This document shows, piece by piece, positions 34,150-43,131 of a stretch of DNA of 64,000 bases. The notes under the pieces are model-generated. The model ran no database searches. It was not told the DNA's origin and saw nothing but the letters and a program-made list of their open reading frames with translations. Location of the stretch: positions 102,427 to 166,426 of the forward strand of contig NZ_JACJPF010000052.1 in NCBI RefSeq assembly GCF_014695915.1, written 5' to 3'. Numbering within the stretch: position 1 is the first letter of the stretch; every line of letters starts with the position of its first letter. The translations under genes and the position numbers were made by a program. This DNA comes from Trichocoleus sp. FACHB-40. Lineage in GTDB: Bacteria > Cyanobacteriota > Cyanobacteriia > Cyanobacteriales > FACHB-T130.

Positions 34150-34590
34150 TTACTTATTTGTATCAACAAGATAACTTTCTAATTGTGCTGTACGCTGTCT
34201 TGTCGTCTCTGCAAGACATCCACTGTAAATCATCGGTTCCATTGTTCCCCCCTCAACTTCACTTCTCTCAAAAGCACAACTGCTATCTCGAAACTTGATC
34301 CACGCCTGTTGTGCAGTAATCAGTTTCTGGCGGCGGGAGCTTGTCAACTTTGGTAGAAGTCGCTGGTAAACTTGGTTGAGCCTTCTGTCAGCGGCTTGGT
34401 AGGACAACCCAGCACAAGCGTTCATTTCTGCTTGAGTTTGAGGATTGTTACAGTTAGGGCGTTGAGCTATGTGTACGCCTGTTAAATTAGTTGTTGCATC
34501 TGCCATTGCTGGGGCGGTAGTGCCTAAACTGATCAGAGTTGCTACACTTACGAGCGCGGATAATACAGGTAATAACTGACGCATAGCCAA
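34150..34590 (-). CDS. exported LprI/DUF1311-type lysozyme inhibitor-like protein
   Basis: The 146-residue protein has a signal peptide (LLPVLSALVSVATLISLGTTAPAMA). The LprI pattern follows: CNNPQTQAEMNACAG, ADRRLNQVYQRLLPKL, LITAQQAWIKFRDSSCAFE and SGCLAETTRQRTAQLESYL. Its four cysteines are probably disulfide-bonded. Family members inhibit lysozyme in some bacteria; here the role is uncertain. The 271 bases between it and the CHAT gene hold two GCGATCGC octamers and no gene. Confidence 0.85.
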   Translation of the reverse strand: MAMRQLLPVLSALVSVATLISLGTTAPAMADATTNLTGVHIAQRPNCNNPQTQAEMNACAGLSYQAADRRLNQVYQRLLPKLTSSRRQKLITAQQAWIKFRDSSCAFERSEVEGGTMEPMIYSGCLAETTRQRTAQLESYLVDTNK

Positions 34591-34801
34591 ATTTTTAACT
34601 CAGTGTAAGTGTAGTCATAACATAACCCAAATGCGATCGCTCTCTTATAGGTGGTCGCGATACGCTTACGTCTTTATGCTTCCTCTGAATTTGGTTCGGT
34701 TTGTACTTAAACATCATTTGTATAGAAAAAACTTTTTATACTGGTAATTTCCCGATATTGTAGAAATTATTTGTAATAAATCATAAAAAGGTGTACCATC
34801 C

Positions 34802-35917
34802 ATGTACGAAAAGCTTGCTGTCCTTAAAGCTTCACTGGTTCTCAGTGCCTTCACTACCTTTTTTCTGGGTCTATCTTCTGCCAATGCAGCTATATTAGTC
34901 GGCAATACCACAGGTAACAACGTACTGCTCTTTGACGAACAGAGTGGAGCATATCTTGGAGATTTTATCACTCCTGGTACAGGTGGATTAATTGCACCAG
35001 ATGACTTGAACTTCGGCCCTGATGGCAACTTTTACGTCTCTAGTGGAAACACCCCTGAAACTTCTGCCATTCTTCGCTACAACGGAAAGACGGGGAAATT
35101 TATTGATGTTTTCGCCTCTGGCGGCGGCTTATTTCGTCCTTATGGTAATGCGTTTGGCCCCGATGGTTATCTCTACGTCAGTAGTTTCCTCAGTGACCAA
35201 ATCCTGCGTTACGACGGAAAAACGGGAGATTTTATTGATGTTTTCGCCTCTGGAAATGGTCAACCAGGCGGATTAAACGGGCCGAACGGCTTACTTTTCG
35301 GTTCTGATGGCAGCCTATTTGTCACTACTCAGGGTAGTATTGCTGTTAACGGCAATCCCACTTTTCCGGGACTCCCCAGCCAAGTGCTGCGGTTTGATCT
35401 GAAAACAAAAACTTCTACGGTATTTATCGAACAGCCAACACCATCACCAGACAGTTTTGGCTTTGTTAGTTTGCTGGGATTAGCTTTTGGTTCTAATAGC
35501 GATCTCTTTGTCAGTGATTTCGCTAACGACATCAGACGTTATGACTTGAACACAGGGACGGAGATTGATGTTTTATCAACCAATTACACGGGGACAGTTC
35601 CGAGTAGCAATTTCATCGGTAACTTGACCTTTGGCGTTGATGATATTCTCTACACTGTAGGCTTTGACATAAATACTAACTTTGGCGCAATCCTTCGTTA
35701 TGACGGAGTTACAGGAGAACCCTTACCCTTACCGGGTAATAATGGCTCTATTTTTGTACCCACCAGTAATAAGTTATTACGTCCTATCGGTATAGCTTAC
35801 ACTTCGCAACCGCTTAATATTTCAGTCCCAGAACCTGCTACGACGGTTTGCTTATTGACGTTGGGCGCTTTATTCCCTGCTTGGCGGCAACAACGCCAAC
35901 GTCAAGTTGTTAAGTAA
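34802..35917 (+). CDS. secreted beta-propeller protein with PEP-CTERM signal
   Basis: The 371-residue protein begins with a signal peptide (LKASLVLSAFTTFFLGLSSANA). NHL/SMP-30-like propeller blades follow: LIAPDDLNFGPDGNFYVSSG, PYGNAFGPDGYLYVSSFLSDQILRYDG and LNGPNGLLFGSDGSLFVTTQG. The end, VPEPATTVCLLTLGALFPAWRQQRQ, is a PEP-CTERM sorting signal. AAGGTG nine bases before the ATG fits a ribosome-binding site. An adhesive or exopolysaccharide-associated role is usual for such proteins; the ligand is unknown. Confidence 0.85.
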   Translation: MYEKLAVLKASLVLSAFTTFFLGLSSANAAILVGNTTGNNVLLFDEQSGAYLGDFITPGTGGLIAPDDLNFGPDGNFYVSSGNTPETSAILRYNGKTGKFIDVFASGGGLFRPYGNAFGPDGYLYVSSFLSDQILRYDGKTGDFIDVFASGNGQPGGLNGPNGLLFGSDGSLFVTTQGSIAVNGNPTFPGLPSQVLRFDLKTKTSTVFIEQPTPSPDSFGFVSLLGLAFGSNSDLFVSDFANDIRRYDLNTGTEIDVLSTNYTGTVPSSNFIGNLTFGVDDILYTVGFDINTNFGAILRYDGVTGEPLPLPGNNGSIFVPTSNKLLRPIGIAYTSQPLNISVPEPATTVCLLTLGALFPAWRQQRQRQVVK

Positions 35918-36163
35918 GTAGGGAACAATTAACCAAAAATAGCCTTTGAGGGCGATCGCATTCTTTTCCCGGTTCATTTTGCTAGTAGCGATCGCCTCTG
36001 TAAATACTATTTCTGGTGTCAGTGACCAAAATCACTCCTAAGGAAGAAGACTGTCACGTTTTTTTGTATGTTTCGATCACCCTAGCTTAAAAATAAATTA
36101 ACCATATTAGTAATACAGATTTACAGTATGTAAATCATCTGGTGAGGGGAAGGGGAGATTGAA

Positions 36164-36361
36164 ATGTTAGAAAAATTTATGGTAGCCGCCACGCTGACAT
36201 TTTCGCTCAACCTGTTTTTAGGACACAGCTGGTCAAATGCTCCCCTGACCTATTCAAAAATCAACTTGAAAGAAACCGCAGATCAAATTGTCAGTCTTTT
36301 GCCTCTGGCTAATCATCAGGCTCCGGAAAGTGCCGATCGATATAATAATTCTGCACGATAA
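36164..36361 (+). CDS. small exported protein, unknown function
   Basis: The 65-residue protein has a hydrophobic N-terminus (MVAATLTFSLNLFLGHSWS) followed by a polar tail. An unusually purine-rich ribosome-binding region (GGGGAAGGGGAGATTG) precedes the ATG, which supports translation. No motif is recognised. It lies 63 bases before the pentapeptide-repeat gene and may share its transcript. Confidence 0.5.
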   Translation: MLEKFMVAATLTFSLNLFLGHSWSNAPLTYSKINLKETADQIVSLLPLANHQAPESADRYNNSAR

Positions 36362-36424
36362 CGCAGAGAATTCCTTAATGGTTTATGCTGGGGAAAATAG
36401 AGCGTTACGGCTGTACGACTCGAT

Positions 36425-37189
36425 ATGAAATCCCAAATCGCCGCAACAGCAGCATTATTGGCAACAATTTCCCTAGCAGTTCCCGCAATAGCTGAAGATG
36501 TGCAACATCTCAGGCAGCTGTTGGCAACTAAACAATGTCCGCAGTGCAATTTGAGTGGAGCAGGTTTTGCTTTAGCTGACCTGTCGGGAGCAAATCTGAG
36601 CGGCGCTGACTTGAGCCGTGCCAACCTAAGTCGTGCTAATTTGAGTGGTGCAAACCTGGCTGGTGCTAACCTCAGTGGTGCTTCATTGTTTGGTGTCAAC
36701 TTGGCTGGTGCTAACTTGACTGGTGCAAACCTGACTGGTGCTGACCTGAGAGAAAGTTATTTAGTTAATGCGAGTATGGTTAGTGCCAATGTCAACGGTG
36801 CTAACTTTCAGGCTGCTGTAGGTATCCCCAACTACGCAGCCACAGCTGAAGAGTTCTATACTTGGGGCGTGGTAGAAGGTCAGAAAGGGGATCAAGGAGG
36901 AGCGATCGCTCATTTCAATCAGGCTCTAGCTCTTAAACCTCAGTTTGCTGCCGCCTATTTTGCTCGTGGAGTAGCTCGTTATCAAGCAGGCGATCGCCAA
37001 GGGGCGGTGCTGGATTCCCAGCGGGCCGCAGAAATTTTTACAGTCCAGGGGAATATGCAGGGCTACCAAACCGCCCAACTTTTCATTAAAGAGATTACTA
37101 CACCTCCAAAACAACCAGGTAGCGGCGGTGGAAATCTGATGAACTTCCTGGGAGGGATTGGTTCGCTACTACTGCAAATGCTTTTGTAA
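36425..37189 (+). CDS. exported pentapeptide-repeat protein with TPR tail
   Basis: The 254-residue protein has a signal peptide (MKSQIAATAALLATISLAVPAIA) and a CPQC pair. About fifteen A(D/N)LSx pentapeptide units follow (ADLSGANLSGADLSRANLS onward), forming a right-handed quadrilateral helix. After residue 130 a TPR-like region begins (GGAIAHFNQALALKPQFAAAYFARGVARYQAGDRQGAVLDSQRA). The Gly-rich C-terminus ends in a hydrophobic stretch. The combination suggests a periplasmic scaffold; the partner is unknown. Confidence 0.85.
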   Translation: MKSQIAATAALLATISLAVPAIAEDVQHLRQLLATKQCPQCNLSGAGFALADLSGANLSGADLSRANLSRANLSGANLAGANLSGASLFGVNLAGANLTGANLTGADLRESYLVNASMVSANVNGANFQAAVGIPNYAATAEEFYTWGVVEGQKGDQGGAIAHFNQALALKPQFAAAYFARGVARYQAGDRQGAVLDSQRAAEIFTVQGNMQGYQTAQLFIKEITTPPKQPGSGGGNLMNFLGGIGSLLLQMLL

Positions 37190-37242
37190 GACTTGTGGGG
37201 TAGGCTAGGGGCATCGCCCGCCCAATATTCTCAAAGCAGTTT

Positions 37243-37869
37243 ATGACCTTATCCAGCGACTTGTGGCAGACTAATCAAGATTTAGCGCAAGCCTGCCTTA
37301 AGCATTCCTTTGTTCAGGGCATTGCTGACGGTACGCTGCCTCAAGAGCGATTTGCCTACTACGTGGGGCAAGATGCTTTTTTCTTAGAAGCTTTTGCCCG
37401 TGCCTATAGCATCGCCGCAGCTAAGGCTCCCGACTCGGAGGCATTTAACATCTTCCACACCCTCGCCGGCGGTGTTTTGGATGAGCTTCGCCTGCATCAA
37501 GGATATGCGCGAGAGTGGGGAGTAAACTTAGCGGCGGTAGAACCGGGAGCCGCGACGCGCCGTTATACTGATTTTCTGCTGGCTACAGCTTGGGGTTCTG
37601 AGATTGGCGCGATCGCTGTGGCAATGGCACCCTGTATGCGTCTTTATCTTTTCTTAGGTCAGCAACTCGCTCAAAAGGGGATTCCAGACCATCGATACTC
37701 TGACTGGATTCGCACCTACAGCAGCCAAGAATTTGACCATCTGGCTGAAAAGCTGGAAAAGCTAGTTGACCGCTACGCCAGCGCCACAGCATCTGTAACA
37801 TCAACTTATCGCTATGCCATGTTGTGCGAACGAGACTTTTTTCAAGCGGCATGGGTAGTGGAGTCTTGA
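37243..37869 (+). CDS. tenA: TenA-family thiaminase II-like protein
   Basis: The 208-residue helical protein matches the TenA family. FVQGIADGTLPQERFAYYVGQDAFFLEAFARAYSIAAAKAPD is the conserved N-terminal core, and YSDWIRTYSSQEFDHLAEKLEKLVD holds the acidic and aromatic active-site residues. TenA hydrolyses the aminopyrimidine of damaged thiamine for salvage. The usual active-site cysteine region is not clearly seen here (TPCMRLYLF offers a candidate Cys), so a related role is possible. No thiamine riboswitch is visible upstream. Confidence 0.85.
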   Translation: MTLSSDLWQTNQDLAQACLKHSFVQGIADGTLPQERFAYYVGQDAFFLEAFARAYSIAAAKAPDSEAFNIFHTLAGGVLDELRLHQGYAREWGVNLAAVEPGAATRRYTDFLLATAWGSEIGAIAVAMAPCMRLYLFLGQQLAQKGIPDHRYSDWIRTYSSQEFDHLAEKLEKLVDRYASATASVTSTYRYAMLCERDFFQAAWVVES

Positions 37870-37951
37870 TAATAATGCCTGCCAACCTAGCTCAAGGCTG
37901 AGAGGAAAGCTTTTAAATCAATTCAGGTGATATTGTGGCAACCTTTTTAGT

Positions 37952-38989
37952 TTATTTAGCACGTTTTAACACACCCGTGCTAACTAATTTGGATCTGATC
38001 TTACCAATGTTTTGGCTAACAAAGCTTTTGGCATTTCTTTGTGCGCGAACCAGCAAACTTGGACGAACCAACTTGGGACGTTCTTCAGGTGAGTTCAAAT
38101 ACCGATAATGCAAAAACACATCTCGATAGGGAATATTAATATCTTCACCAGCACAAAGCTGTGTAAACTCTGAAGAAGCGATACTCATGTAGTGAATATA
38201 AGTAAGCCGACGACCTTTGTCATAAAGCACATGATCTACTACATCAAATTTAGAAGACCAGTGACTACCTGTTGCCTGCTCTAGATCGTGATAAGCGAAG
38301 TTGTAGTAGGAAATGCCACTACGTGATACCAGGTAGTTGTACAGCGGTTGATCGGAACCTCGTAATGACATTACTTCCGCTTCACCAGCTTTTAATTTCT
38401 CCAATAAATCCGCTAACTCAACAGAATTAAACACCCCTTTTTTAGAAGCAAACCAACCCGCACAGAATATTTGAGATTTTGCTTTTTCTAAGCCGATAGT
38501 TTTTTCAATTAGTTTCTCTGCTTCCGGGTTAAAAATATAATCCATATCAGACTTATACTGAAAGTCATTGACTACCCATTCATAATTATCAAGTTTCTGA
38601 TAAATCTGCTCGATGGGTCCCATTAAAAGAGTATCTGCATCCATATAAATAAACTTATCGAATGCTCCATCAAAACTACATAATTTTCTAACAAAATTCA
38701 CCCTGCGAACTTCAGGCCAGCCTTTTTTGTGCCAAACTTTCTGAGCTGTTTTGTGAGCTTTCCATGCCTGAGTAATGAAGTCTTCCCAAAAAGCAATAGA
38801 GGCTGCATCATCAAACAGAGTGACATTCTTTCTGGCTGCTACTTCAGCACGAATCTTGTCTAATTGAGTATTGTAAGGAATAACACAAACTGGGATTTCT
38901 TTACCAGCATTAAGTTCTATGCTGTTTAAGAGAGCAACCAGCTGGTCATAAACCATATCGTTAGCAAACGTATAGATACCATTTGTCAT
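37952..38989 (-). CDS. Npun_R2821/R2823-type glycosyltransferase-like protein 1
   Basis: The 345-residue protein has a GT8-like fold: MTNGIYTFANDMVYDQLVALLNSI at the start, FDKFIYMDADTLLMGP with the DAD metal-binding motif, and IFCAGWFASKKGVFNSVELADLL. LRGSDQPLYNYLV and RLTYIHYMSI close the sugar-binding region. It is the last of three related minus-strand genes (spacing 15 and 9 bp), so they are an operon. The paralogues at 39005 and 39902 share all these motifs but differ elsewhere. Donor and acceptor sugars are unknown. The location suggests export or assembly of a surface polysaccharide. Confidence 0.85.
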   Translation of the reverse strand: MTNGIYTFANDMVYDQLVALLNSIELNAGKEIPVCVIPYNTQLDKIRAEVAARKNVTLFDDAASIAFWEDFITQAWKAHKTAQKVWHKKGWPEVRRVNFVRKLCSFDGAFDKFIYMDADTLLMGPIEQIYQKLDNYEWVVNDFQYKSDMDYIFNPEAEKLIEKTIGLEKAKSQIFCAGWFASKKGVFNSVELADLLEKLKAGEAEVMSLRGSDQPLYNYLVSRSGISYYNFAYHDLEQATGSHWSSKFDVVDHVLYDKGRRLTYIHYMSIASSEFTQLCAGEDINIPYRDVFLHYRYLNSPEERPKLVRPSLLVRAQRNAKSFVSQNIGKIRSKLVSTGVLKRAK

Positions 38990-39004
38990 TGTCTGATCCT
39001 TTGC

Positions 39005-39892
39005 CTAAGTGCGCGTTGCAACAAAAGGAAATAGGCGGAGAAGTTTTCTCTGCCATGCGGGTCTGCCTTCATGTAGATAACGATAATGTTCCCATAAGTC
39101 CCAGTATGCACCACCCGGTTTAAGCGGTGTACCTGCCCAATGGAGATATATTAGACGTTTATCCTGATCGTAAAGGACATGGTCTTTCTCCTGAAAGTGT
39201 TTAGAACCAGCCCAACTACCAGGCTCTCCTTCTGGACTTTTAACAAGATTGTAACGTTTGGGAATAAGCTTAAGCACCATGTAGTTGAGAATTGGCTGGT
39301 CTGTTACTCCTTGAGTAAAATCGAAATACTCGCGGTGGGTTGCACACTCGCGTAGTATTTCATCCATTTGCTGTTCTGTAATTGCTCCCTTTTTGGAAGC
39401 CCAAAGACCACTATTAAAAACGTCTTGAAGTTCCGTTTCAGTAAAGATGTTGTGTTCTTTCACATAGGGGGAAAATATGTTCCGCAAGCCTTCGTTAGCA
39501 TGATGATAATCGCAACAGATAAAACCTACTTCAGATAGTTTATTTAAGACATCTGAAATCTTATTGAATACGATAATATCAGTATCAATATAAAGAAATT
39601 CATCTAACGGGCCGAACCATACCGCTAATTTACGCATTTTATTTGGTAAGGCTAAAAAATCCCGGTCAAATATCTCTCCAATTTTTTTGGTAAATTGATC
39701 TATAAACTCTAAGTTAGGAAAAAGCTGAACATTGTGTAATTTGTTGATAGTATCGGCGACTTTCTGATATTCTTCATTAAATGGAATGAGAAAAACGGGT
39801 ACTTCGGGATCGTAAGAACGAATACTATTAAGGAGCGCGATCGCATTATCGTACACGCGGTCATTAGCAACTATATAAATTCCCCGACTCAT
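39005..39892 (-). CDS. Npun_R2821/R2823-type glycosyltransferase-like protein 2
   Basis: The 295-residue protein has the shared opening SRGIYIVANDRVYDNAIALLNSIRSYDPEVPVFLIPF. LDEFLYIDTDIIVFNKI carries a DTD in place of the DAD motif, and VFNSGLWASKKGAI, GVTDQPILNYMV and RLIYLHWAGTPLKPGG follow. It is shorter than its two neighbours at the C-terminus. It is in the middle of the three-gene paralogue run, nine bases after the gene at 39902 ends, and probably cotranscribed. Confidence 0.83.
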   Translation of the reverse strand: MSRGIYIVANDRVYDNAIALLNSIRSYDPEVPVFLIPFNEEYQKVADTINKLHNVQLFPNLEFIDQFTKKIGEIFDRDFLALPNKMRKLAVWFGPLDEFLYIDTDIIVFNKISDVLNKLSEVGFICCDYHHANEGLRNIFSPYVKEHNIFTETELQDVFNSGLWASKKGAITEQQMDEILRECATHREYFDFTQGVTDQPILNYMVLKLIPKRYNLVKSPEGEPGSWAGSKHFQEKDHVLYDQDKRLIYLHWAGTPLKPGGAYWDLWEHYRYLHEGRPAWQRKLLRLFPFVATRT

Positions 39893-39901
39893 ACCTGTTC
39901 C

Positions 39902-40873
39902 TCAACGAGTTAGTTTTAATTTCTTTAGCACTCTTTTCATCAAACTAGGGCGTGGCTTGTAGTTGTAAGGTACTGGAACACCTGTAAAAACTGGACGTTT
40001 CTCCGGTTCATGAAGATAACGATAGTGCAGGAAAATATCTCGATAGGGAAAGTCTATATTTTCTCCTGCACATACCGCTGCTGGGACACGGGGGGAAATT
40101 CCAATGTAATGAATGTATGTCAGTCTTTTGCCCTTATCATACAGAATATTATCCTTCTCTTCAAATTGTTTAGACGTGACTGTACATCCAGTTACTTCAC
40201 TTTCAGGCCAATGATGGGCAAAGTTATAAATAGGGATGCCAGACCTCATAAACATATAATTAATAACTGGTTGATCGTGACCGCCAGGTTTAAAAATTTC
40301 TGATTCTCCTGCTTGAAGTTGGGAAATTAACCAATCTCTTTGCTCTTGGCTAAAAACTCCCCGCTTCGAGCCATAAAATCCAGAACAAAATATCTCTTTG
40401 TTGATTTTTTCTTTATTAAAAACTTCTAATAATTTTGTAGATTTAATATTATAAACATATTCTGGTTGCACATACTGAAAATCATATACTACACAATTAT
40501 ATTCATCTAATTTATCAAAAACAAAATCTAGTGATTTCATCACTAGTGTATCCGCATCCATATAGATAAATTTGTCAAAAGGCCCATCGAATGCACAAAA
40601 TCGTCGATGAGCGCCATAAAGCCTTTTGCTCCGATCCATTTTATCAGGACGAACTCTTTGCATGAATTCATCCCAGCGCTGAATTGATTCTGTATCGTCG
40701 TAAAGAAAAACGTTTGGTCGCTTGGAAATTTCAGCGCCAATCATCTCTGTATGCTCATCAAACGGATAAATACAGACAGGAGTTTCGGGACCTAGTACGA
40801 CCTCAATGCTATTGAGCAAAGCAACTATTTGGTCGTAAACCCTGTCATTACCCAGTGTGCAAATACCATTCAT
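39902..40873 (-). CDS. Npun_R2821/R2823-type glycosyltransferase-like protein 3
   Basis: The 323-residue protein opens MNGICTLGNDRVYDQIVALLNSIEVVLGPETPVCIYPFDE. It has DKFIYMDADTLVMKSLDFVF (DAD), IFCSGFYGSKRGVFSQEQRDWL, GGHDQPVINYMFMRSGI and RLTYIHYIGISP. It is closer to the gene at 37952 than to its direct neighbour. The C-terminus is basic (LMKRVLKKLKLTR), perhaps for membrane association. It is the first of the trio and lies 29 bases after the GT10 gene ends. Confidence 0.84.
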   Translation of the reverse strand: MNGICTLGNDRVYDQIVALLNSIEVVLGPETPVCIYPFDEHTEMIGAEISKRPNVFLYDDTESIQRWDEFMQRVRPDKMDRSKRLYGAHRRFCAFDGPFDKFIYMDADTLVMKSLDFVFDKLDEYNCVVYDFQYVQPEYVYNIKSTKLLEVFNKEKINKEIFCSGFYGSKRGVFSQEQRDWLISQLQAGESEIFKPGGHDQPVINYMFMRSGIPIYNFAHHWPESEVTGCTVTSKQFEEKDNILYDKGKRLTYIHYIGISPRVPAAVCAGENIDFPYRDIFLHYRYLHEPEKRPVFTGVPVPYNYKPRPSLMKRVLKKLKLTR

Positions 40874-40902
40874 AGTGACTAAGTAAGAATCAGGTTTTTA
40901 AT

Positions 40903-41871
40903 CTACAGAGCTTTGTCTACAAATTTGGACATCCAGTTTAGCAGATTTAATTCATGCAAGATGATTTGTCGTGCCTCGCCGATCGCTTCCTTAGCCTCAT
41001 ACCAAGCATCAGGTGTCGCTATCACTTCCTTAATATACCCTATCCCTTTTTCATCCAAACTGGGCAGTCTCAGGAAGCTTCCCGGTGGTAATAATTTATC
41101 AGCAGCAGGGCCACCATAGTAGATTGGTAAACACCACGCCAAAATAGCATCCCACAGCTTTTCACTCACATACCAATTATTATCGGCATAGTTTTCTACA
41201 GCCAGATTGTAGTAGTAGGGTGCGGTAACGTTCCATTTATTATTAACTTGTCCATATCCACCCGCCCACTCAGGTAAATTGCGCCCATACAAGTCAAAGT
41301 CTAAACGGTTTTCTCGTAAGAGCTTCAAAAAAGCCAAACGCTTGCGATGATTACCAGTTCGGTCGATACCAGAAGTTATCCAGCAGCACGGGCGCTCCTT
41401 TTCTGGCGCACCCATCTCATTCAGATCTCGGAAGGAATTTGCATGATACCAAATGGCAGGCATATAATCAGGATTTGGCGCAAAGTCATCCGGCCCTGAG
41501 ACATAGCCACAGTATAGCTGAGCATTTTGGTATTCAGCAATTCTTCTCTGTTCTTTTTCAGGGAAGGGCGGCTCCCGCACCAGAGAAACTATGCGTTCTT
41601 TGGGAACTCCCCGCAGCAATTTGAGCATATCTTGTTCGCTGTTTCCCTGCTGCTTTTTAGAGCGACTAAAGATTCCCCACCCCGGCTTCTTTTGGGATAA
41701 ATTAGGGAAATCATTAAAATTGTACAGCAGTAAAAAGTCTGGCTCTGTTGCTGGTGCCAGCATTTGAATGCTACCCCAAGCTCCTAAAGAATGTGGAGTT
41801 TGTTGCCACAACCAATCTCTTTGGTTAAGACTTGAATAGCTGCTAAGCATCCCCACAATTTTTCTACTCAT
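40903..41871 (-). CDS. GT10-like fucosyltransferase-type glycosyltransferase
   Basis: The 322-residue protein has the C-terminal block of GT10 enzymes: NLAVENYADNNWYVSEKLWDAILAWCLPIYYGGP. In this family that block binds GDP-fucose and includes an essential Glu-Lys pair (SEKLWD). FLKLLRENRLDFDLYGRNLPEW precedes it as in the family. LVREPPFPEKEQRRI supports a complete protein. The enzyme likely adds fucose or a related deoxysugar to the product of the island. A membrane anchor is not evident. Confidence 0.83.
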   Translation of the reverse strand: MSRKIVGMLSSYSSLNQRDWLWQQTPHSLGAWGSIQMLAPATEPDFLLLYNFNDFPNLSQKKPGWGIFSRSKKQQGNSEQDMLKLLRGVPKERIVSLVREPPFPEKEQRRIAEYQNAQLYCGYVSGPDDFAPNPDYMPAIWYHANSFRDLNEMGAPEKERPCCWITSGIDRTGNHRKRLAFLKLLRENRLDFDLYGRNLPEWAGGYGQVNNKWNVTAPYYYNLAVENYADNNWYVSEKLWDAILAWCLPIYYGGPAADKLLPPGSFLRLPSLDEKGIGYIKEVIATPDAWYEAKEAIGEARQIILHELNLLNWMSKFVDKAL

Positions 41872-41887
41872 AAAGTTACCTTCCTAG

Positions 41888-43087
41888 CTAATTAACTGGG
41901 GATGGACGCATAGAATCGTCTACGTAGTTTAGAATTTTGGCAATTCTATTTTCCCACGAGAACTGCCTCACAAAATCTATGCTGTTTGAATATCCGTCGG
42001 GTTTTCTGGGATGGGTTTCCAAAACTTGTTTAAGGCATTGGGCAAATTGAGTGGGACGATCTGGTTCGCACCAAAGCGTGATCGCATTGGTAGATTTAAA
42101 TTCTATCAACGATGGAATTTCTGTGGCTACGATGGGAGTACCAGATGCCATGTAATCAAAAAGTTTGAGTGGAGACGTGAAAGTTGCCGCTTCACCGGAA
42201 CAGTGAGGGTGCGCCAAGATATCAGCAGCTTGGAGTAAAGTAGCTAACTCATTTTGCGGTAAGTAGCCTAAAAAAGTGACGTTTTGTGTTTCCTTTTCCT
42301 TGGTTAGCTGCTGATAAGCTTGTACTTGTGACTCATTACCACCAGCGATCGCAAACTGAATCTGTGGTAATTGCTTGGCAACATCTATCAGCAGATCAAC
42401 GCCCTTAAATTTGTTCACCGCGCCTGAATAGACAACTAAATGCTGGCATCCATTCACTAGCAGTTTCTGTCGCCATTCCTGAGCCCCTTCTGGCTGCCTG
42501 AGGAGAAATACTTGATTAAATCCATTATGAAGTTTAATTACTTTATCCGGTGGCATTCCATTTTGGATCATACTTTCACGGACTGTATCCACCACTGTCA
42601 CTGCAATTTGAAATAGGGGATGACGAACAATTTCTGGCTCAAATTGCTTGGCGTTGTGATGGTGATGTTCGTAAATTGCTGGAATACCCTGTTTTATAGC
42701 CGCCTTCACAAAGTTCCAATCTCGCGTGTGTACGAGCTGAGTAGACGGCTGGATATGAAAAGGGAAATAATACTTCGACACTGCTGTGCTGGAGTTATTC
42801 CACTTTCCACCTCTTGGAGAAAGGGGCCACGGCATCGGCAGAGGTGCGACTTTTAACTTGTCTTGAAGATTATAAAATCTTGCCAATTCTGACGTTGGTG
42901 TTTGTGGACGAAAGGGATAAAATAACTCGAATGGATTGGAAGAGTCTTCTCTATTACGAAGATAAACTAAAACTGTTGAGTAACCTAAGTTGGCGGCTGC
43001 ATTAGCAGAATGGGCAACTTGAACTAGGTGAGCTGCATTAGGTTGAGGTAATACATTTCTAGTAAAGAATATATAGTGTTTGGTCAT
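41888..43087 (-). CDS. GT4-family glycosyltransferase
   Basis: The 399-residue protein has two Rossmann-like domains. The first holds LVQVAHSANAAANLGYSTVLVY. The second has VYSGAVNKFKGVDLLIDVAKQLPQIQFAIAGG and ILAHPHCSGEAATFTSPLKLFDYMASGTPIVATEIPSL. The motif around SPLKLFDYMASG corresponds to the E-x7-E region of retaining GT4 enzymes, with one Glu replaced. The C-terminus (FVRQFSWENRIAKIL) is typical of GT4. It lies 16 bases after the gene for the GT10 protein, counted on the minus strand. Confidence 0.85.
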   Translation of the reverse strand: MTKHYIFFTRNVLPQPNAAHLVQVAHSANAAANLGYSTVLVYLRNREDSSNPFELFYPFRPQTPTSELARFYNLQDKLKVAPLPMPWPLSPRGGKWNNSSTAVSKYYFPFHIQPSTQLVHTRDWNFVKAAIKQGIPAIYEHHHHNAKQFEPEIVRHPLFQIAVTVVDTVRESMIQNGMPPDKVIKLHNGFNQVFLLRQPEGAQEWRQKLLVNGCQHLVVYSGAVNKFKGVDLLIDVAKQLPQIQFAIAGGNESQVQAYQQLTKEKETQNVTFLGYLPQNELATLLQAADILAHPHCSGEAATFTSPLKLFDYMASGTPIVATEIPSLIEFKSTNAITLWCEPDRPTQFAQCLKQVLETHPRKPDGYSNSIDFVRQFSWENRIAKILNYVDDSMRPSPVN

Positions 43088-43131
43088 GGGCGCTTTAAAA
43101 ACTATTCCTTCAAATTAAAGGGAAGCCATTG

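Noticed and set aside
36989..37242. Thiamine riboswitch upstream of tenA
   Set aside because: No TPP-box sequence is visible.
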